A stretch of DNA of 64,000 nt, taken from NCBI RefSeq assembly GCF_036173065.1, contig NZ_CP108041.1:2235001-2299000 (forward strand). The letters run 5' to 3'. This stretch comes from Rhodococcus sp. NBC_00297. Its GTDB lineage: Bacteria; Actinomycetota; Actinomycetes; Mycobacteriales; Mycobacteriaceae. Below are positions 17,515-25,271 of this stretch, in pieces (position 1 is the first letter of the stretch; the number at the start of each line of letters is the position of its first letter). The notes under the pieces are model-generated. The model was not told the DNA's origin. It did no database searches and worked only from the letters and a program-made list of their open reading frames with translations. The translations under genes were made by a program, and so were the position numbers.

Positions 17515-18426
17515 TCAGCGCAGGGTGACCTGCCGGCTGCGCAGGCCGTCACGGGCGCGCCGCTGCTCGGAGGTGAGCTCGCTGGTGTCGGCCAGCGTCT
17601 CGTCGAGCCTGCGGCCGAGAGCCGCTGTGCCCGTCGCCCATTCGTCGGGATGAACCTCGGGATCGAGGTCGAAGACGGGTACGAGCAGGCCGTGGGTACG
17701 GAACGAGCCGGCGAAGCGCGATCCCTCCCCCACATGCAGTTCACCCACCGACTGCAAGCGAGCCAGCGCGATCATCAACTGATCCTCGTCCTCGGGACGG
17801 ACCCAGCGGATGTGCGCCTTGTCGCCGGCGTCGACCCACCAGGCCGCGGACACACCATCGGCCGTGATGCGGGCGGACGGGAGGATCGCACCGTTGGCGC
17901 GCTCGATGGTGGCGTCGACCTCGGGGTCCGCTCCCGCGCCCTCCGGGATCCACCACGAGAAGTCCTTGTGGACGGTGATGTCCAGGGGCGACGTCGCGTC
18001 CACGAGTTCCGTGAGCGCGGGCGTCTCGGCGGACGGGTTCGACGCCGCCGTCGAGGTTCCGGGCGTCGCCGAGGAGGCCCACACGACGGAGGCGGCGAGG
18101 TCGGCCGACAGATCCTCCGAGAAGGTCTGGACCTGCATCGCGACGAACGCGTTCTTCTGCTCGTCGTCACGCACGAGTGCGGCGACGGCACCGGGGAGCA
18201 CGGTCGCGAGGGTGAAGGGACGGTCGCTTCCCGTCACCGGGAGGGATGCCGACGCGGAGGCGACGAACTCGCGCATCGCCACGATGTCGCACTCGAAGGC
18301 GAGGCCCTCGAACGGCCGCACCGGCGCGGACGACAGCGCCTCACGCTCGGCTCTGCGCTGCTCGAGCAGCTCCGCGCGTCGACTGTCGGGCTTCGGTCCG
18401 CTGTTTCTCTTGCTCTTCTTACCCAC
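17515..18426 (-). CDS. DUF5926 family protein
   Basis: A 303-residue soluble protein conserved in actinobacteria, function unknown. It begins with a very basic stretch (GKKSKRNSGPKPDSRRAELLEQ as about residues 2-23) typical of DUF5926. The core has FECDIVAMREFVASASA and a WWIPEGAGADPEVDATIERAN block. GTG 18426 is chosen because the basic N-terminus starts there and the frame upstream runs into the glpQ gene. It lies 11 bases after glpQ on the same strand. Confidence 0.82.
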   Translation of the reverse strand: MGKKSKRNSGPKPDSRRAELLEQRRAEREALSSAPVRPFEGLAFECDIVAMREFVASASASLPVTGSDRPFTLATVLPGAVAALVRDDEQKNAFVAMQVQTFSEDLSADLAASVVWASSATPGTSTAASNPSAETPALTELVDATSPLDITVHKDFSWWIPEGAGADPEVDATIERANGAILPSARITADGVSAAWWVDAGDKAHIRWVRPEDEDQLMIALARLQSVGELHVGEGSRFAGSFRTHGLLVPVFDLDPEVHPDEWATGTAALGRRLDETLADTSELTSEQRRARDGLRSRQVTLR

Positions 18427-18437
18427 GAGCGTCGAAC

Positions 18438-19220
18438 CTACCGGGTGATGCTGTCGTCCAACCACGCGAGCGCCTGACCCGGATGATCGGTGGCGAGCCA
18501 GCGCACCCCGAGGTCGTGGCACAGATGCACGTCCTCCTCGGTGTTCACGGTCCAGCAGTACGTCGCTCGACCGGCCGCCGCGGCGTGATCGACCAGGTTC
18601 GGATGATCACGCAGCGTCTTGATCGAGGGCCCGACCGCCGTGGCGCCCACCGTGGTCGCGGCGCCGCCGCCGATGTAGCGCGACGCGGTGCCGAGCAGCA
18701 CGGTCGGCAGCATCGGCGCCGATCGCCGCACCCGCCACACCGCCGACGGCGCGAACGACATCACGACGGCGCGGGACAGGGATGCCGACCCGGGTCGGCC
18801 GATGCCGAAGCGGTGCAGTTCCGCCAGCACGGCGTTCTCGATCAGGCCTCCGTAGCGCACCGGGTGCTTGGTCTCGATGAAAATCTTGGCGGGCTTCGCC
18901 TTCCACGCCATGACCATGTCGATGAGATCGCTCAGCAGCAGCACGTTCGCCGGATCGTCGGCTGTCCCGTAGTCGTGGCCGGACAGTGCCTCGTAGGTGA
19001 GGGCACTGACGATCCCGGTTCCCGACGACGTCCGGTCGATCCGTCGGTCGTGGACGCACACCACCCGGCCGTCGCGCGTGAGCCGCACGTCGCACTCGAC
19101 GCCGTCGGCCCCCTCGCGCAGCGCCTGTTCGTACGCCACCAGTGTGTGTTCCGGCCGCGTTCCCGACGAGCCTCGATGCGCGACGACGAGGGGTGTGGCC
19201 TCGTGTGCGGAGTAGATCAT
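18438..19220 (-). CDS. glpQ: Glycerophosphodiester phosphodiesterase
   Basis: A 260-residue GDPD TIM-barrel hydrolysing glycerophosphodiesters to glycerol-3-phosphate and alcohol. Catalytic and metal residues are all present: VVAHRGSSGTRPEHTLVAY (His, Arg, Glu), GVECDVRLTRDG (Glu, Asp), CVHDRRIDRTS (His), IFIETKHP and a C-terminal TDHPGQALAWL. No signal peptide is seen, so it is cytosolic. The ATG overlaps the upstream DUF4328 stop (ATGA). M. tuberculosis glpQ1 (Rv3842c) holds the same place next to bfrB. Confidence 0.94.
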   Translation of the reverse strand: MIYSAHEATPLVVAHRGSSGTRPEHTLVAYEQALREGADGVECDVRLTRDGRVVCVHDRRIDRTSSGTGIVSALTYEALSGHDYGTADDPANVLLLSDLIDMVMAWKAKPAKIFIETKHPVRYGGLIENAVLAELHRFGIGRPGSASLSRAVVMSFAPSAVWRVRRSAPMLPTVLLGTASRYIGGGAATTVGATAVGPSIKTLRDHPNLVDHAAAAGRATYCWTVNTEEDVHLCHDLGVRWLATDHPGQALAWLDDSITR

Positions 19221-20236
19221 CGGACGTCGGCGAGCTGGTCGGGTGCGGTGTCCTCCGGGGCCGGGGTCGTGTCGGACACGGGGGTGGTCGGCAGGACCGT
19301 CCATCGCGTGAGGGTGCGGGTGTCGCCGCGCACGGTGCGGCCGTCGGCTCGGCGGATCACGGTGAGCGTGAGGGCGGCCACCCCCGCGGCGACCAGGTCG
19401 GTGATCGCGGTGAGGACCACACCGTTCGCCTGCGCCTGGATGCCGTCGACGGTGCGCCACGCGACAGTTGCCGCGATCAGCAGCCAGTTGCCGACCCAGG
19501 CCGCCCACCACCACGGCACCAGACGCTCGAGTCGGAGCCGGTGCTCGCTCGTGCGGGCCAGCTCCGTGAGGAAGACCCCGGGCAACAGCAGGGTGACGAT
19601 CGGCAGCAGCGATCCGAGGTACAGGGTTCGCGTGCGCCGCGGATCGGTGAGTCCGTGACGGGCGTAGGCGCTGCGGCGCAACCGGACCACGCGGGCGACC
19701 GTCGCCACCGCGGCGACCAGACCGACTCCGAGGGACAGGAACGACAGGCACCACACGGCGGCGTCCGACAGTGCGAGGACCGCGGCGGGCATCAGTCGGT
19801 CGCGACTGACGAGCAGCACGACGTACCGGGCCAGCTCGGCGACGGCCGCCGCGACGAACAGGGCGACGGTCGCCGTGAGCAGGGAGGTCGAGCGCCGGGC
19901 CAGCCGGTCCGTGGCGCTCTCCGGCGCACTCGGGTGCGGGCGCGGCGCGATCGGCAGACCCCAGGTGGGCATGACGTCGTAACGGGGGGTGGGGGTCGGC
20001 ACCCGGCGGACACGGCGCCGCGGCGCGGATCCGGGCGCGGAGGCCACCCAGCGGAAGTTACGACGGACGGCCATCGGCAACTGCCCGACCGGGGCAGTCG
20101 ACTGCCCGACCGGCACCGGGGAGAGCAGGACCCCGTGGCAGACGGGACACCACTGCCGCGGCGACGGCCCCACGTCGATGCGCCGTGTGCAGCGCGCACA
20201 GATCTGGAACCAGGCCACCGGCCGAGGAGCGGTCAC
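19217..20236 (-). CDS. DUF4328 membrane protein with N-terminal zinc ribbon
   Basis: A 339-residue protein. The N-terminus carries two CxxC knuckles (CARC and CPVC, about residues 13-33), a small zinc ribbon, followed by a Pro/Arg-rich linker. The rest has about six membrane helices (for example TATVALFVAAAVAELA and WCLSFLSLGVGLVAAVA) with a DGIQAQANGVVLTAITDLV region typical of DUF4328. Function is unknown. It is coupled to glpQ by an ATGA overlap, matching Rv3843c-Rv3842c in M. tuberculosis, and sits 4 bases after the rhodanese gene. Confidence 0.8.
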   Translation of the reverse strand: MTAPRPVAWFQICARCTRRIDVGPSPRQWCPVCHGVLLSPVPVGQSTAPVGQLPMAVRRNFRWVASAPGSAPRRRVRRVPTPTPRYDVMPTWGLPIAPRPHPSAPESATDRLARRSTSLLTATVALFVAAAVAELARYVVLLVSRDRLMPAAVLALSDAAVWCLSFLSLGVGLVAAVATVARVVRLRRSAYARHGLTDPRRTRTLYLGSLLPIVTLLLPGVFLTELARTSEHRLRLERLVPWWWAAWVGNWLLIAATVAWRTVDGIQAQANGVVLTAITDLVAAGVAALTLTVIRRADGRTVRGDTRTLTRWTVLPTTPVSDTTPAPEDTAPDQLADVR

Positions 20237-20240
20237 GGCG

Positions 20241-20582
20241 TCAGTACACGGTGGCCGGGCGACCGGCGTCGTCGACGACCGGGAGGCCGGCCTGCTGCCA
20301 CGCCACCATGCCGCCGTCCACGTTCACCGCGTCGACTCCCGCGTGCTGCAGGTACTCGACGACGCGGGCCGAACGCCCACCCTGGCGGCACACCACGTAG
20401 AGGGTGCCGTCAACGCTGATGTCGGCCATCCGCGACGGGACGTCGCCCATCGGGACGTGCAGCGCGCCGGGAGCGTGCCCGGCGGTCCACTCGTCGTCCT
20501 CACGGACGTCGAGCAGGGCGGCGCTGGGACCGGGCTCCGGGACGTCGGAGACGGACACGGACGGTACGGATCCGAAGCTCAC
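20241..20582 (-). CDS. Rhodanese-like domain protein
   Basis: A 113-residue single rhodanese domain, likely transferring sulfane sulfur in the cytosol. The N-terminal LLDVREDDEWTAGHAPGALHVP block and the active-site loop CRQGGRS (Cys65) are intact; the loop is of the GlpE/thiosulfate type. GTG 20582 is chosen; the frame extends upstream but the domain starts here. It precedes DUF4328 and glpQ by 4 bases, so the four genes 20582-17515 can be one operon. Confidence 0.9.
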   Translation of the reverse strand: MSFGSVPSVSVSDVPEPGPSAALLDVREDDEWTAGHAPGALHVPMGDVPSRMADISVDGTLYVVCRQGGRSARVVEYLQHAGVDAVNVDGGMVAWQQAGLPVVDDAGRPATVY

Positions 20583-20625
20583 GCACTCGATCCTGTCACG
20601 CCCCTCGCCCCGGTGCCACCGTCGA

Positions 20626-21108
20626 TCACCAGTCGTTCTCGAACCGCCCGCTCTCGTACCGCCCGCTCTCGTACTGCCCGCTCTCGAACCGTCGTGCGCC
20701 GCGGGCCACCACCCACGTGGTCCCCACCTTCGCCGCGGGCAGGGTGCCCGCCGCGATCTGCGCGAGCACGGCCTGTCGGGAGATCGCCCGCTCCGCCGCC
20801 ACCTCGGACACCGACGACCACCCGTCGGTGGGCGGCAGTCCGGACACCGACTCGTGGTCTCGTGCCGAGCGGACGGACAGCGACACGAGGTCGCGACCAC
20901 CGGCGAGATCTCGCAGCAGAGCCGAGGCGAGGGTGACGGCCTGCGGCAGGCCGTCTGCCGAGAGTGTGACCACCAGGCGCGCGCGGCCGAGATGGCTCCG
21001 GGTGAGGCGTCCGCGAAACGGCGCGACCGCCGAGGCCAGGGAGTCGATCTCCGCTGCGTGCAGGTCGTCGAGCGCGGCGGACAGTTCGGCCTCGGCGGTG
21101 AAGTCCAT
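20626..21108 (-). CDS. Hypothetical HTH-type protein with C-terminal pentapeptide repeats
   Basis: A 160-residue protein. The N-terminal half has a helix pair (LSAALDDLHAAEIDSLASA) and an RARLVVTLSADGLPQAVTLAS strand region. From about residue 98 an excisionase/MerR-like helix-turn-helix is readable: SVSEVAAERAISRQAVLAQI, then AGTLPAAKVGTTWVV. The C-terminus ends in ESGQY-ESGRY-ESGRF, three copies of a 15-base unit. ATG 21108 is chosen. A 10-base inverted repeat lies just upstream and could be its own operator. Family not known. Confidence 0.62.
   Translation of the reverse strand: MDFTAEAELSAALDDLHAAEIDSLASAVAPFRGRLTRSHLGRARLVVTLSADGLPQAVTLASALLRDLAGGRDLVSLSVRSARDHESVSGLPPTDGWSSVSEVAAERAISRQAVLAQIAAGTLPAAKVGTTWVVARGARRFESGQYESGRYESGRFENDW
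20641..20685. repeat. Three 15-base tandem units inside a coding region
   Basis: Three consecutive 15-base units of the form gaaccgcccgctctc/gtaccgcccgctctc encode the Y/F-R-G-S-E repeats at the C-terminus of the HTH-type protein on the minus strand. Units differ by one or two bases. Flanking bases show partial further copies. Such short tandem arrays can change copy number by slippage. Confidence 0.75.
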
Positions 21109-21118
21109 GGGGAGCAGT

Positions 21119-21167
21119 ATTGTCGATCGGCATCTTCGACTTCCTACGGAGGTTGCTGATCGACAAT
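21119..21167. promoter_or_regulatory. Inverted repeat upstream of the HTH-type gene
   Basis: Perfect 10-base arms attgtcgatc (21119-21128) and gatcgacaat (21158-21167) are separated by 29 bases, in the gap between the divergent HTH-type gene (start 21108) and the LLM oxidoreductase (start 21285). The half-site spacing of about four helical turns suits two dimer sites or a looped operator. Alternatively it forms a leader hairpin. Role is inference. Confidence 0.5.
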
Positions 21168-21180
21168 CACCATCCCCATC

Positions 21181-21204
21181 ATCCACAGAAACATCCACAG
21201 AAAC
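21181..21204. repeat. Tandem 12-base direct repeat
   Basis: Two exact adjacent copies of atccacagaaac lie 80 bases upstream of the LLM oxidoreductase start. With the preceding bases they read TCATCCACA and ACATCCACA, near the DnaA-box pattern TTATCCACA, but two sites are too few to argue for an origin. They may be an activator site or chance. Confidence 0.5.
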
Positions 21205-21284
21205 GGGACTCGATCCCGTTTTCTCCGCGTGTGTCGCACCCACGGTCGCTCCCCGACTCCGGCACGCCCTTCTACTGTCGAACC

Positions 21285-22211
21285 ATGGACCTCAGAATCT
21301 TCACCGAACCGCAGCAGGGCGCGACCTACGACGACCTGGTCCGCGTGGCGCGCGCCGCCGAGGACTTCGGGTACGACGCCTTCTTCCGCTCCGACCACTA
21401 CCTGGCGATGAGCACGGACGGTCTCCCCGGACCCACGGACGCCTGGATCACCCTGGCCGGCATCGCCCGGGAGACCTCCACGATCCGCCTCGGCACCCTC
21501 GTCACCTCGGCCACCTTCCGGTACCCGGGTCCCCTGGCGATCTCGGTCGCGCAGGTCGACGCGATGAGCGCCGGCCGCGTCGAACTGGGGCTCGGAGCAG
21601 GCTGGTACGCCGAGGAGCACGCGGCGTACGCGATCCCGTTCCCGTCGGTGGGCACGCGCTTCGATCGCTTCGAGGAGACCCTCGCGATCGTCACCGGTCT
21701 GTGGGGCACTCCCGCGGGTGAGACGTTCTCGTACCAGGGCGACCACTTCACCGTGACCGAGTCACCCGCTCTGCCGAAGCCGGTGCAGAGTCCGCCGCCC
21801 ATCATCATCGGGGGCATGGGGAAGAAGCGGACGCCGGAACTCGCCGCGCGTCACGCGACGGAGTTCAATCTCCCGTTCGCGGACACCGACGCGACGGCGA
21901 CACAGTTCGACCGGGTGCGCGCAGCGTGCTCGGACATCGGCCGTGATCCGTCGTCGATGACGTTCTCCAACGCGCTGGTGCTGTGCTGCGGCACCACCGA
22001 GGACGAGATCGCCCGTCGCGCCGCCGCGATCGGACGGGACGTGGAGGAGCTCCGGGCGAACGGCGCGGCAGGGACGCCTGCCGAGATCGTCGACAAGCTC
22101 GGAACGTACGCCGGGCTCGGATCGACCCGGTTCTACCTGCAGATGCTGGACCTGTCCGATCTCGACCACATCGAACTGGTCGCCGCCGAGGTGATGCGTC
22201 AGCTGGCCTGA
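21285..22211 (+). CDS. LLM class F420-dependent oxidoreductase
   Basis: A 308-residue luciferase-like TIM barrel. Typical blocks are GYDAFFRSDHYL near the N-terminus, TIRLGTLVTSATFRYPGPLA, VELGLGAGWYAEEHAAYAIPFP and the PPPIIIGGMGKKRTPELAARH segment. In Mycobacteriales these enzymes use reduced F420; the substrate is not predictable. ATG 21285 is chosen because the barrel starts directly (MDLRIFTEPQQ); the frame is open further upstream through the intergenic repeats. Its 3' end overlaps the convergent acyltransferase by 13 bases. Confidence 0.9.
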   Translation: MDLRIFTEPQQGATYDDLVRVARAAEDFGYDAFFRSDHYLAMSTDGLPGPTDAWITLAGIARETSTIRLGTLVTSATFRYPGPLAISVAQVDAMSAGRVELGLGAGWYAEEHAAYAIPFPSVGTRFDRFEETLAIVTGLWGTPAGETFSYQGDHFTVTESPALPKPVQSPPPIIIGGMGKKRTPELAARHATEFNLPFADTDATATQFDRVRAACSDIGRDPSSMTFSNALVLCCGTTEDEIARRAAAIGRDVEELRANGAAGTPAEIVDKLGTYAGLGSTRFYLQMLDLSDLDHIELVAAEVMRQLA

Positions 22212-23389
22212 GGGCCGGAGGTCGGGTCACTCGAGGTCGGCTCGTTCGCGGTCGGGGCAGGCGTCCGCGGATGCCCCGACCAGTGGCGGGCGATCCACCG
22301 TGCCGCCGGCGTCTCGACGTAGCGGTACACGAGATCCGAGAGCACACCGGTGATCAGCGCGAAGACGAGCACCGCGACGGTCGCACCGAGATGCGGCTCG
22401 ACGAGCGAGTAGATGCGGTAGAGCACCAGAGTGTGGACCAGGTAGATCGTGTAGCTGCGCGTCGCGAGCCAGTGGATCACGCGCGAGCGGCCGAACGCGG
22501 TGTCGGTGGGAGCCACCAGCACCACCGCGACGACGAGCACCAGCACCGTCCACAGGTGACCCTGCTGACCGACGTGGAAGGCGTCCACCGTCGTCGCGTA
22601 CCGGATGACGGCGAACTGGGCGAGACCCGCGAGAAGAAGGGCCCGCCACGACGCCAGCCGGGCGAACGCGAGGTACACGATCTGGCCCAGGAAGACGGTG
22701 GGCAACGTCGCCGCGACCTTGTCGACCATGGGGATCGTGTACTCGTACGGCACCAGATCGGTGTAGAGCAGGATCAGCCAGCACACCGCCGCGCCGACGA
22801 CCGGAACCAGCACGGGGCGGGACGCGAGCACCCGGCGCATGCTCACCGCGTACACGTAGAAGACCCCCTGGACGACGAGCGTCCAGGTGACCCCGAGGAC
22901 CACGACCTCCGGGCGCACGAAGAAGCCGCCGAGCACGAAGCTCATGGCGGCCTCGGCGTTGCTGATGCCCACGGTCTGCGAGAACATCCCGTTCACCCCG
23001 AGGCGGACCAGCACGATCGCGGCGAGGACCGACAGCCAGAACACCGGGAGCAACCGCGCTGCCCGCCCCACGAGGAAGGCGCGCGGCGAGTTGCGGACGA
23101 CGGACGCGGTCGCGACCAGTCCGGTGAGGATCATGAAGAACGCGACGCCCACGAACGAGAGATGGTGGTTCAGACCGCCGTGCTCGACGAACACGAGGGT
23201 GACGACGTCGATGAGCCACCACGGTGTTCCGAGATCGTCGACCAGGAAGTACGAGATGTGCGAGTACACGACGGTCAGGACCGCCAGCGCACGCAGGATG
23301 TCGACTCCGCCGAACCGGATCCGCGGCGGATCGGCCGCCGTACGGACGGAGACCACCCCACCGTCCGAGTCGGGCGTCGAGGAGGTCAT
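22199..23389 (-). CDS. Acyltransferase 3 (OafA-like) membrane protein
   Basis: A 396-residue protein with about ten membrane helices and the Acyl_transf_3 signature: GGVDILRALAVLTVVYSHISYF at the first helix (catalytic His in YSH) and a conserved FVGVAFFMILTGLVATAS block followed by FLVGRAARLLPVFW. Such enzymes O-acylate sugars or lipids of the envelope. ATG 23389 is chosen; upstream frame lacks family sequence. The nearest upstream gene is the divergent sodA, 201 bases away. Confidence 0.88.
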   Translation of the reverse strand: MTSSTPDSDGGVVSVRTAADPPRIRFGGVDILRALAVLTVVYSHISYFLVDDLGTPWWLIDVVTLVFVEHGGLNHHLSFVGVAFFMILTGLVATASVVRNSPRAFLVGRAARLLPVFWLSVLAAIVLVRLGVNGMFSQTVGISNAEAAMSFVLGGFFVRPEVVVLGVTWTLVVQGVFYVYAVSMRRVLASRPVLVPVVGAAVCWLILLYTDLVPYEYTIPMVDKVAATLPTVFLGQIVYLAFARLASWRALLLAGLAQFAVIRYATTVDAFHVGQQGHLWTVLVLVVAVVLVAPTDTAFGRSRVIHWLATRSYTIYLVHTLVLYRIYSLVEPHLGATVAVLVFALITGVLSDLVYRYVETPAARWIARHWSGHPRTPAPTANEPTSSDPTSGPQAS

Positions 23390-23590
23390 CACCCTCGATC
23401 TTAAGGTTCCGTTCACCTGTCGGTCGAGTTCGCCCACGTCATCGCTGCGCGCGGGCAAGGGGACCACGGTCCGCATCGGCGTGTCTGCGCTGCACTCCGA
23501 CTGCGTCGAACTCTTGCGCGAGGTGTACGAATGACGTTGGCTGGGTAACGCCAGCAGTCAGCTACAACAGATGCAAGAGAAGGGAAACAC

Positions 23591-24214
23591 GTGTCCGAGT
23601 ACACACTGCCCGACCTCGACTACGACTATGCAGCTCTCGAGCCCCACATCTCCGGGGAGATCAACGAGATGCATCACTCCAAGCACCACGCCACCTACGT
23701 CGCCGGCGTGAACACCGCACTGGAGAAGCTGGCCGACGCCCGTGACAAGGACGATCACGGCTCGATCTTCCTGCAGGAGAAGAACCTCGCGTTCCACCTC
23801 GGTGGCCACGTGAACCACTCCATCTGGTGGAAGAACCTCTCCCCCAACGGTGGAGACAAGCCCGAGGGCGAGCTCGCGGCCGCACTGGACGACCACTTCG
23901 GCTCGTTCGACAAGTTCCGCGCGCAGTTCACCGCCGCGGCCAACGGTCTGCAGGGCTCCGGCTGGGCAGTGCTCGGCTACGACACGCTGGGCAAGAAGCT
24001 CCTCACGTTCCAGCTGTACGACCAGCAGGCGAACGTGCCGCTCGGCATCATTCCCCTGCTGCAGGTCGACATGTGGGAGCACGCCTTCTACCTGCAGTAC
24101 AAGAACGTCAAGGCCGACTACGTGAAGGCGTTCTGGAACGTCGTCAACTGGGCCGACGTGCAGCAGCGCTTCGCCGCAGCCACGTCGCAGACCTCGGGTC
24201 TCATCTTCCCGTAG
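23591..24214 (+). CDS. sodA: Superoxide dismutase, predicted Mn type
   Basis: A 207-residue Fe/Mn SOD closely resembling M. tuberculosis SodA. Metal ligands are His28, His76, Asp160 and His164, the same numbering as in that enzyme. Residue 145 is Gln (LYDQQ), whereas the M. tuberculosis iron enzyme has His145; Gln there is associated with manganese use. No signal peptide is present. GTG 23591 follows an AGAAGGGA ribosome site. A strong hairpin just after the stop is the likely terminator. Rv3846 has the same syntenic position. Confidence 0.96.
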   Translation: MSEYTLPDLDYDYAALEPHISGEINEMHHSKHHATYVAGVNTALEKLADARDKDDHGSIFLQEKNLAFHLGGHVNHSIWWKNLSPNGGDKPEGELAAALDDHFGSFDKFRAQFTAAANGLQGSGWAVLGYDTLGKKLLTFQLYDQQANVPLGIIPLLQVDMWEHAFYLQYKNVKADYVKAFWNVVNWADVQQRFAAATSQTSGLIFP

Positions 24215-24235
24215 TCCCGCCGCACAGTCGTACCG

Positions 24236-24268
24236 CGAATGCCGCGTCCCACGAGGGCGCGGCATTCG
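24236..24268 (+). terminator. Hairpin terminator after sodA
   Basis: Perfect 11-base arms (24236-24246 cgaatgccgcg and 24258-24268 cgcggcattcg) with an 11-base loop start 22 bases after the sodA stop. There is no T-run, which is normal for actinobacterial terminators. It separates sodA from the next gene. Confidence 0.75.
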
Positions 24269-24420
24269 TCGTCTCACCCGCCACATCTGGCACTCGTGAC
24301 CACTTGTGTGCCAGCGCGATGGTGGTGTTCTCTTCCTCTACCCGACGTTGTGTGCCGATGGTCCGCGCACGTTCCGCGCAGGCCGTCCCGCTCGATGCCG
24401 GCCAGTGCGAGGAGAACGTC

Positions 24421-24954
24421 ATGACCAGTCCCGATCGTCGCATCATCGGTGTGGCCCCGTTCCACGCCTCGGGAACGCTGCGCGGCTTCGTCATCTCCGG
24501 CCGGTGGCCCGACACGACGAAGGAATGGGCGCAGCTTCTCGCCTTCACGGTGCGGGTCGCGTCGACCCCCGGCCTGCTGGACACCAGCACCGTCTTCTGT
24601 GTCCGCGAGGAACTGCCCGACGACCCACACGAGGGGACCGTGGGCATCGTGGTGTCCGAGGGCCCCGTCATCGGGGACCACGCGGTGACCCCGGAGCGCT
24701 TCGCGCTGCATCAGCCGGCCGCGCTGATGATGCTGCATCCGCCGTCGGAGACGATGCCGACGCTGCCGGAGTGCGCCGGGGCCGCGTCGGGGTGCGTGCT
24801 GTTGCCGGGTCTGCCGCACCTCGGGCTGGACCATCGCGCCGCCTGGGTCGAGGCCGAGGCGGACGGCACCGTGACGTCGATGATCAGCCGTGTGGGCCTC
24901 GATCCCATCAGCCATCCCGATACGGCCGTCCTCGCGATGTTGCTCGCTGCATGA
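24421..24954 (+). CDS. Hypothetical protein
   Basis: A 177-residue soluble protein that I cannot assign to a family. It shows an ordered alternation of strands (GTLRGFVISGRWP, GTVGIVVSEGPVIGDHAV) and a Cys-containing CAGAASGCVLLPGLPHLGLDH stretch, and ends in PDTAVLAMLLAA. It starts at ATG 24421 after GAGGAGAACGTC, a good ribosome site. It lies behind the sodA terminator, so has its own promoter somewhere in 24270-24400. The following riboswitch leader begins about 75 bases after its stop. Confidence 0.62.
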   Translation: MTSPDRRIIGVAPFHASGTLRGFVISGRWPDTTKEWAQLLAFTVRVASTPGLLDTSTVFCVREELPDDPHEGTVGIVVSEGPVIGDHAVTPERFALHQPAALMMLHPPSETMPTLPECAGAASGCVLLPGLPHLGLDHRAAWVEAEADGTVTSMISRVGLDPISHPDTAVLAMLLAA

Positions 24955-25030
24955 CACGACAAATTTCGGGTAGCCGAACAGGTTTGTCGAAGTTGCAGAA
25001 GCCTGACCAGGGCTTTAGCGTGGAAATCAG

Positions 25031-25151
25031 CGAAGGGGAGTAGCCCCCGATCATCCAGTCGACATACTGGCGCGCACCGGTTCGCCGGGGCGCTCCCGGC
25101 TCGGTGAACCGAGCTTCCACACACGTGGCAGCAGGTGGGCGAGACCTTTCG
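25031..25151 (+). ncRNA. yybP-ykoY manganese riboswitch
   Basis: All three invariant segments of the Mn-sensing yybP-ykoY aptamer are present in order: AAGGGGAGTAG (25033-25043), GTCGACATAC (consensus GTCAACATA), and GCGAGACCTTTC closing the structure near 25150. The 5' CGAAGG pairs with the 3' CCTTTCG as stem P1. The two loops dock on Mn2+ in this family. It lies 120 bases upstream of a UPF0016/GDT1 exporter, a known type of target. Mn2+ binding is expected to turn the exporter on. Confidence 0.9.
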
Positions 25152-25155
25152 TCGA

Positions 25156-25180
25156 CCGGCCGGCCTCCGGCCTTCCCGCA
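25156..25180. repeat. 25-base hairpin element shared with the 38.8-kb tandem repeat
   Basis: This stretch directly after the riboswitch aptamer contains ggccggcctccggcc, a 6-base-arm hairpin with a 3-base loop, and then ttcccgca. All 25 bases are identical to 38840-38864 in the S4-domain gene repeat. In the leader it could act as part of the expression platform (terminator-like hairpin). It may be a dispersed REP-like element. Confidence 0.6.
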
Positions 25181-25214
25181 CCGGTCCCGATGACCGCACG
25201 GTGCGCTGCACCGA

Positions 25215-25250
25215 GCGTCGGCCAGGTTCTCCCCTCGTGTCGGCCGACGC
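25215..25250 (+). promoter_or_regulatory. Leader hairpin between riboswitch and exporter gene
   Basis: Perfect 9-base arms gcgtcggcc (25215-25223) and ggccgacgc (25242-25250) enclose 18 bases and end 10 bases before the GGAGG ribosome site of the GDT1-family gene. It is a candidate expression-platform element, either a terminator or a structure influencing ribosome access. The alternative pairing that Mn2+ would control is not resolved by eye. Confidence 0.5.
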
Positions 25251-25271
25251 GCCCTGTCCTGGAGGTTCGAC

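Noticed and set aside
21181..21204. DnaA-box cluster or replication origin
   Set aside because: Only two near-matches, no dnaA/dnaN genes and no AT-rich unwinding region nearby.
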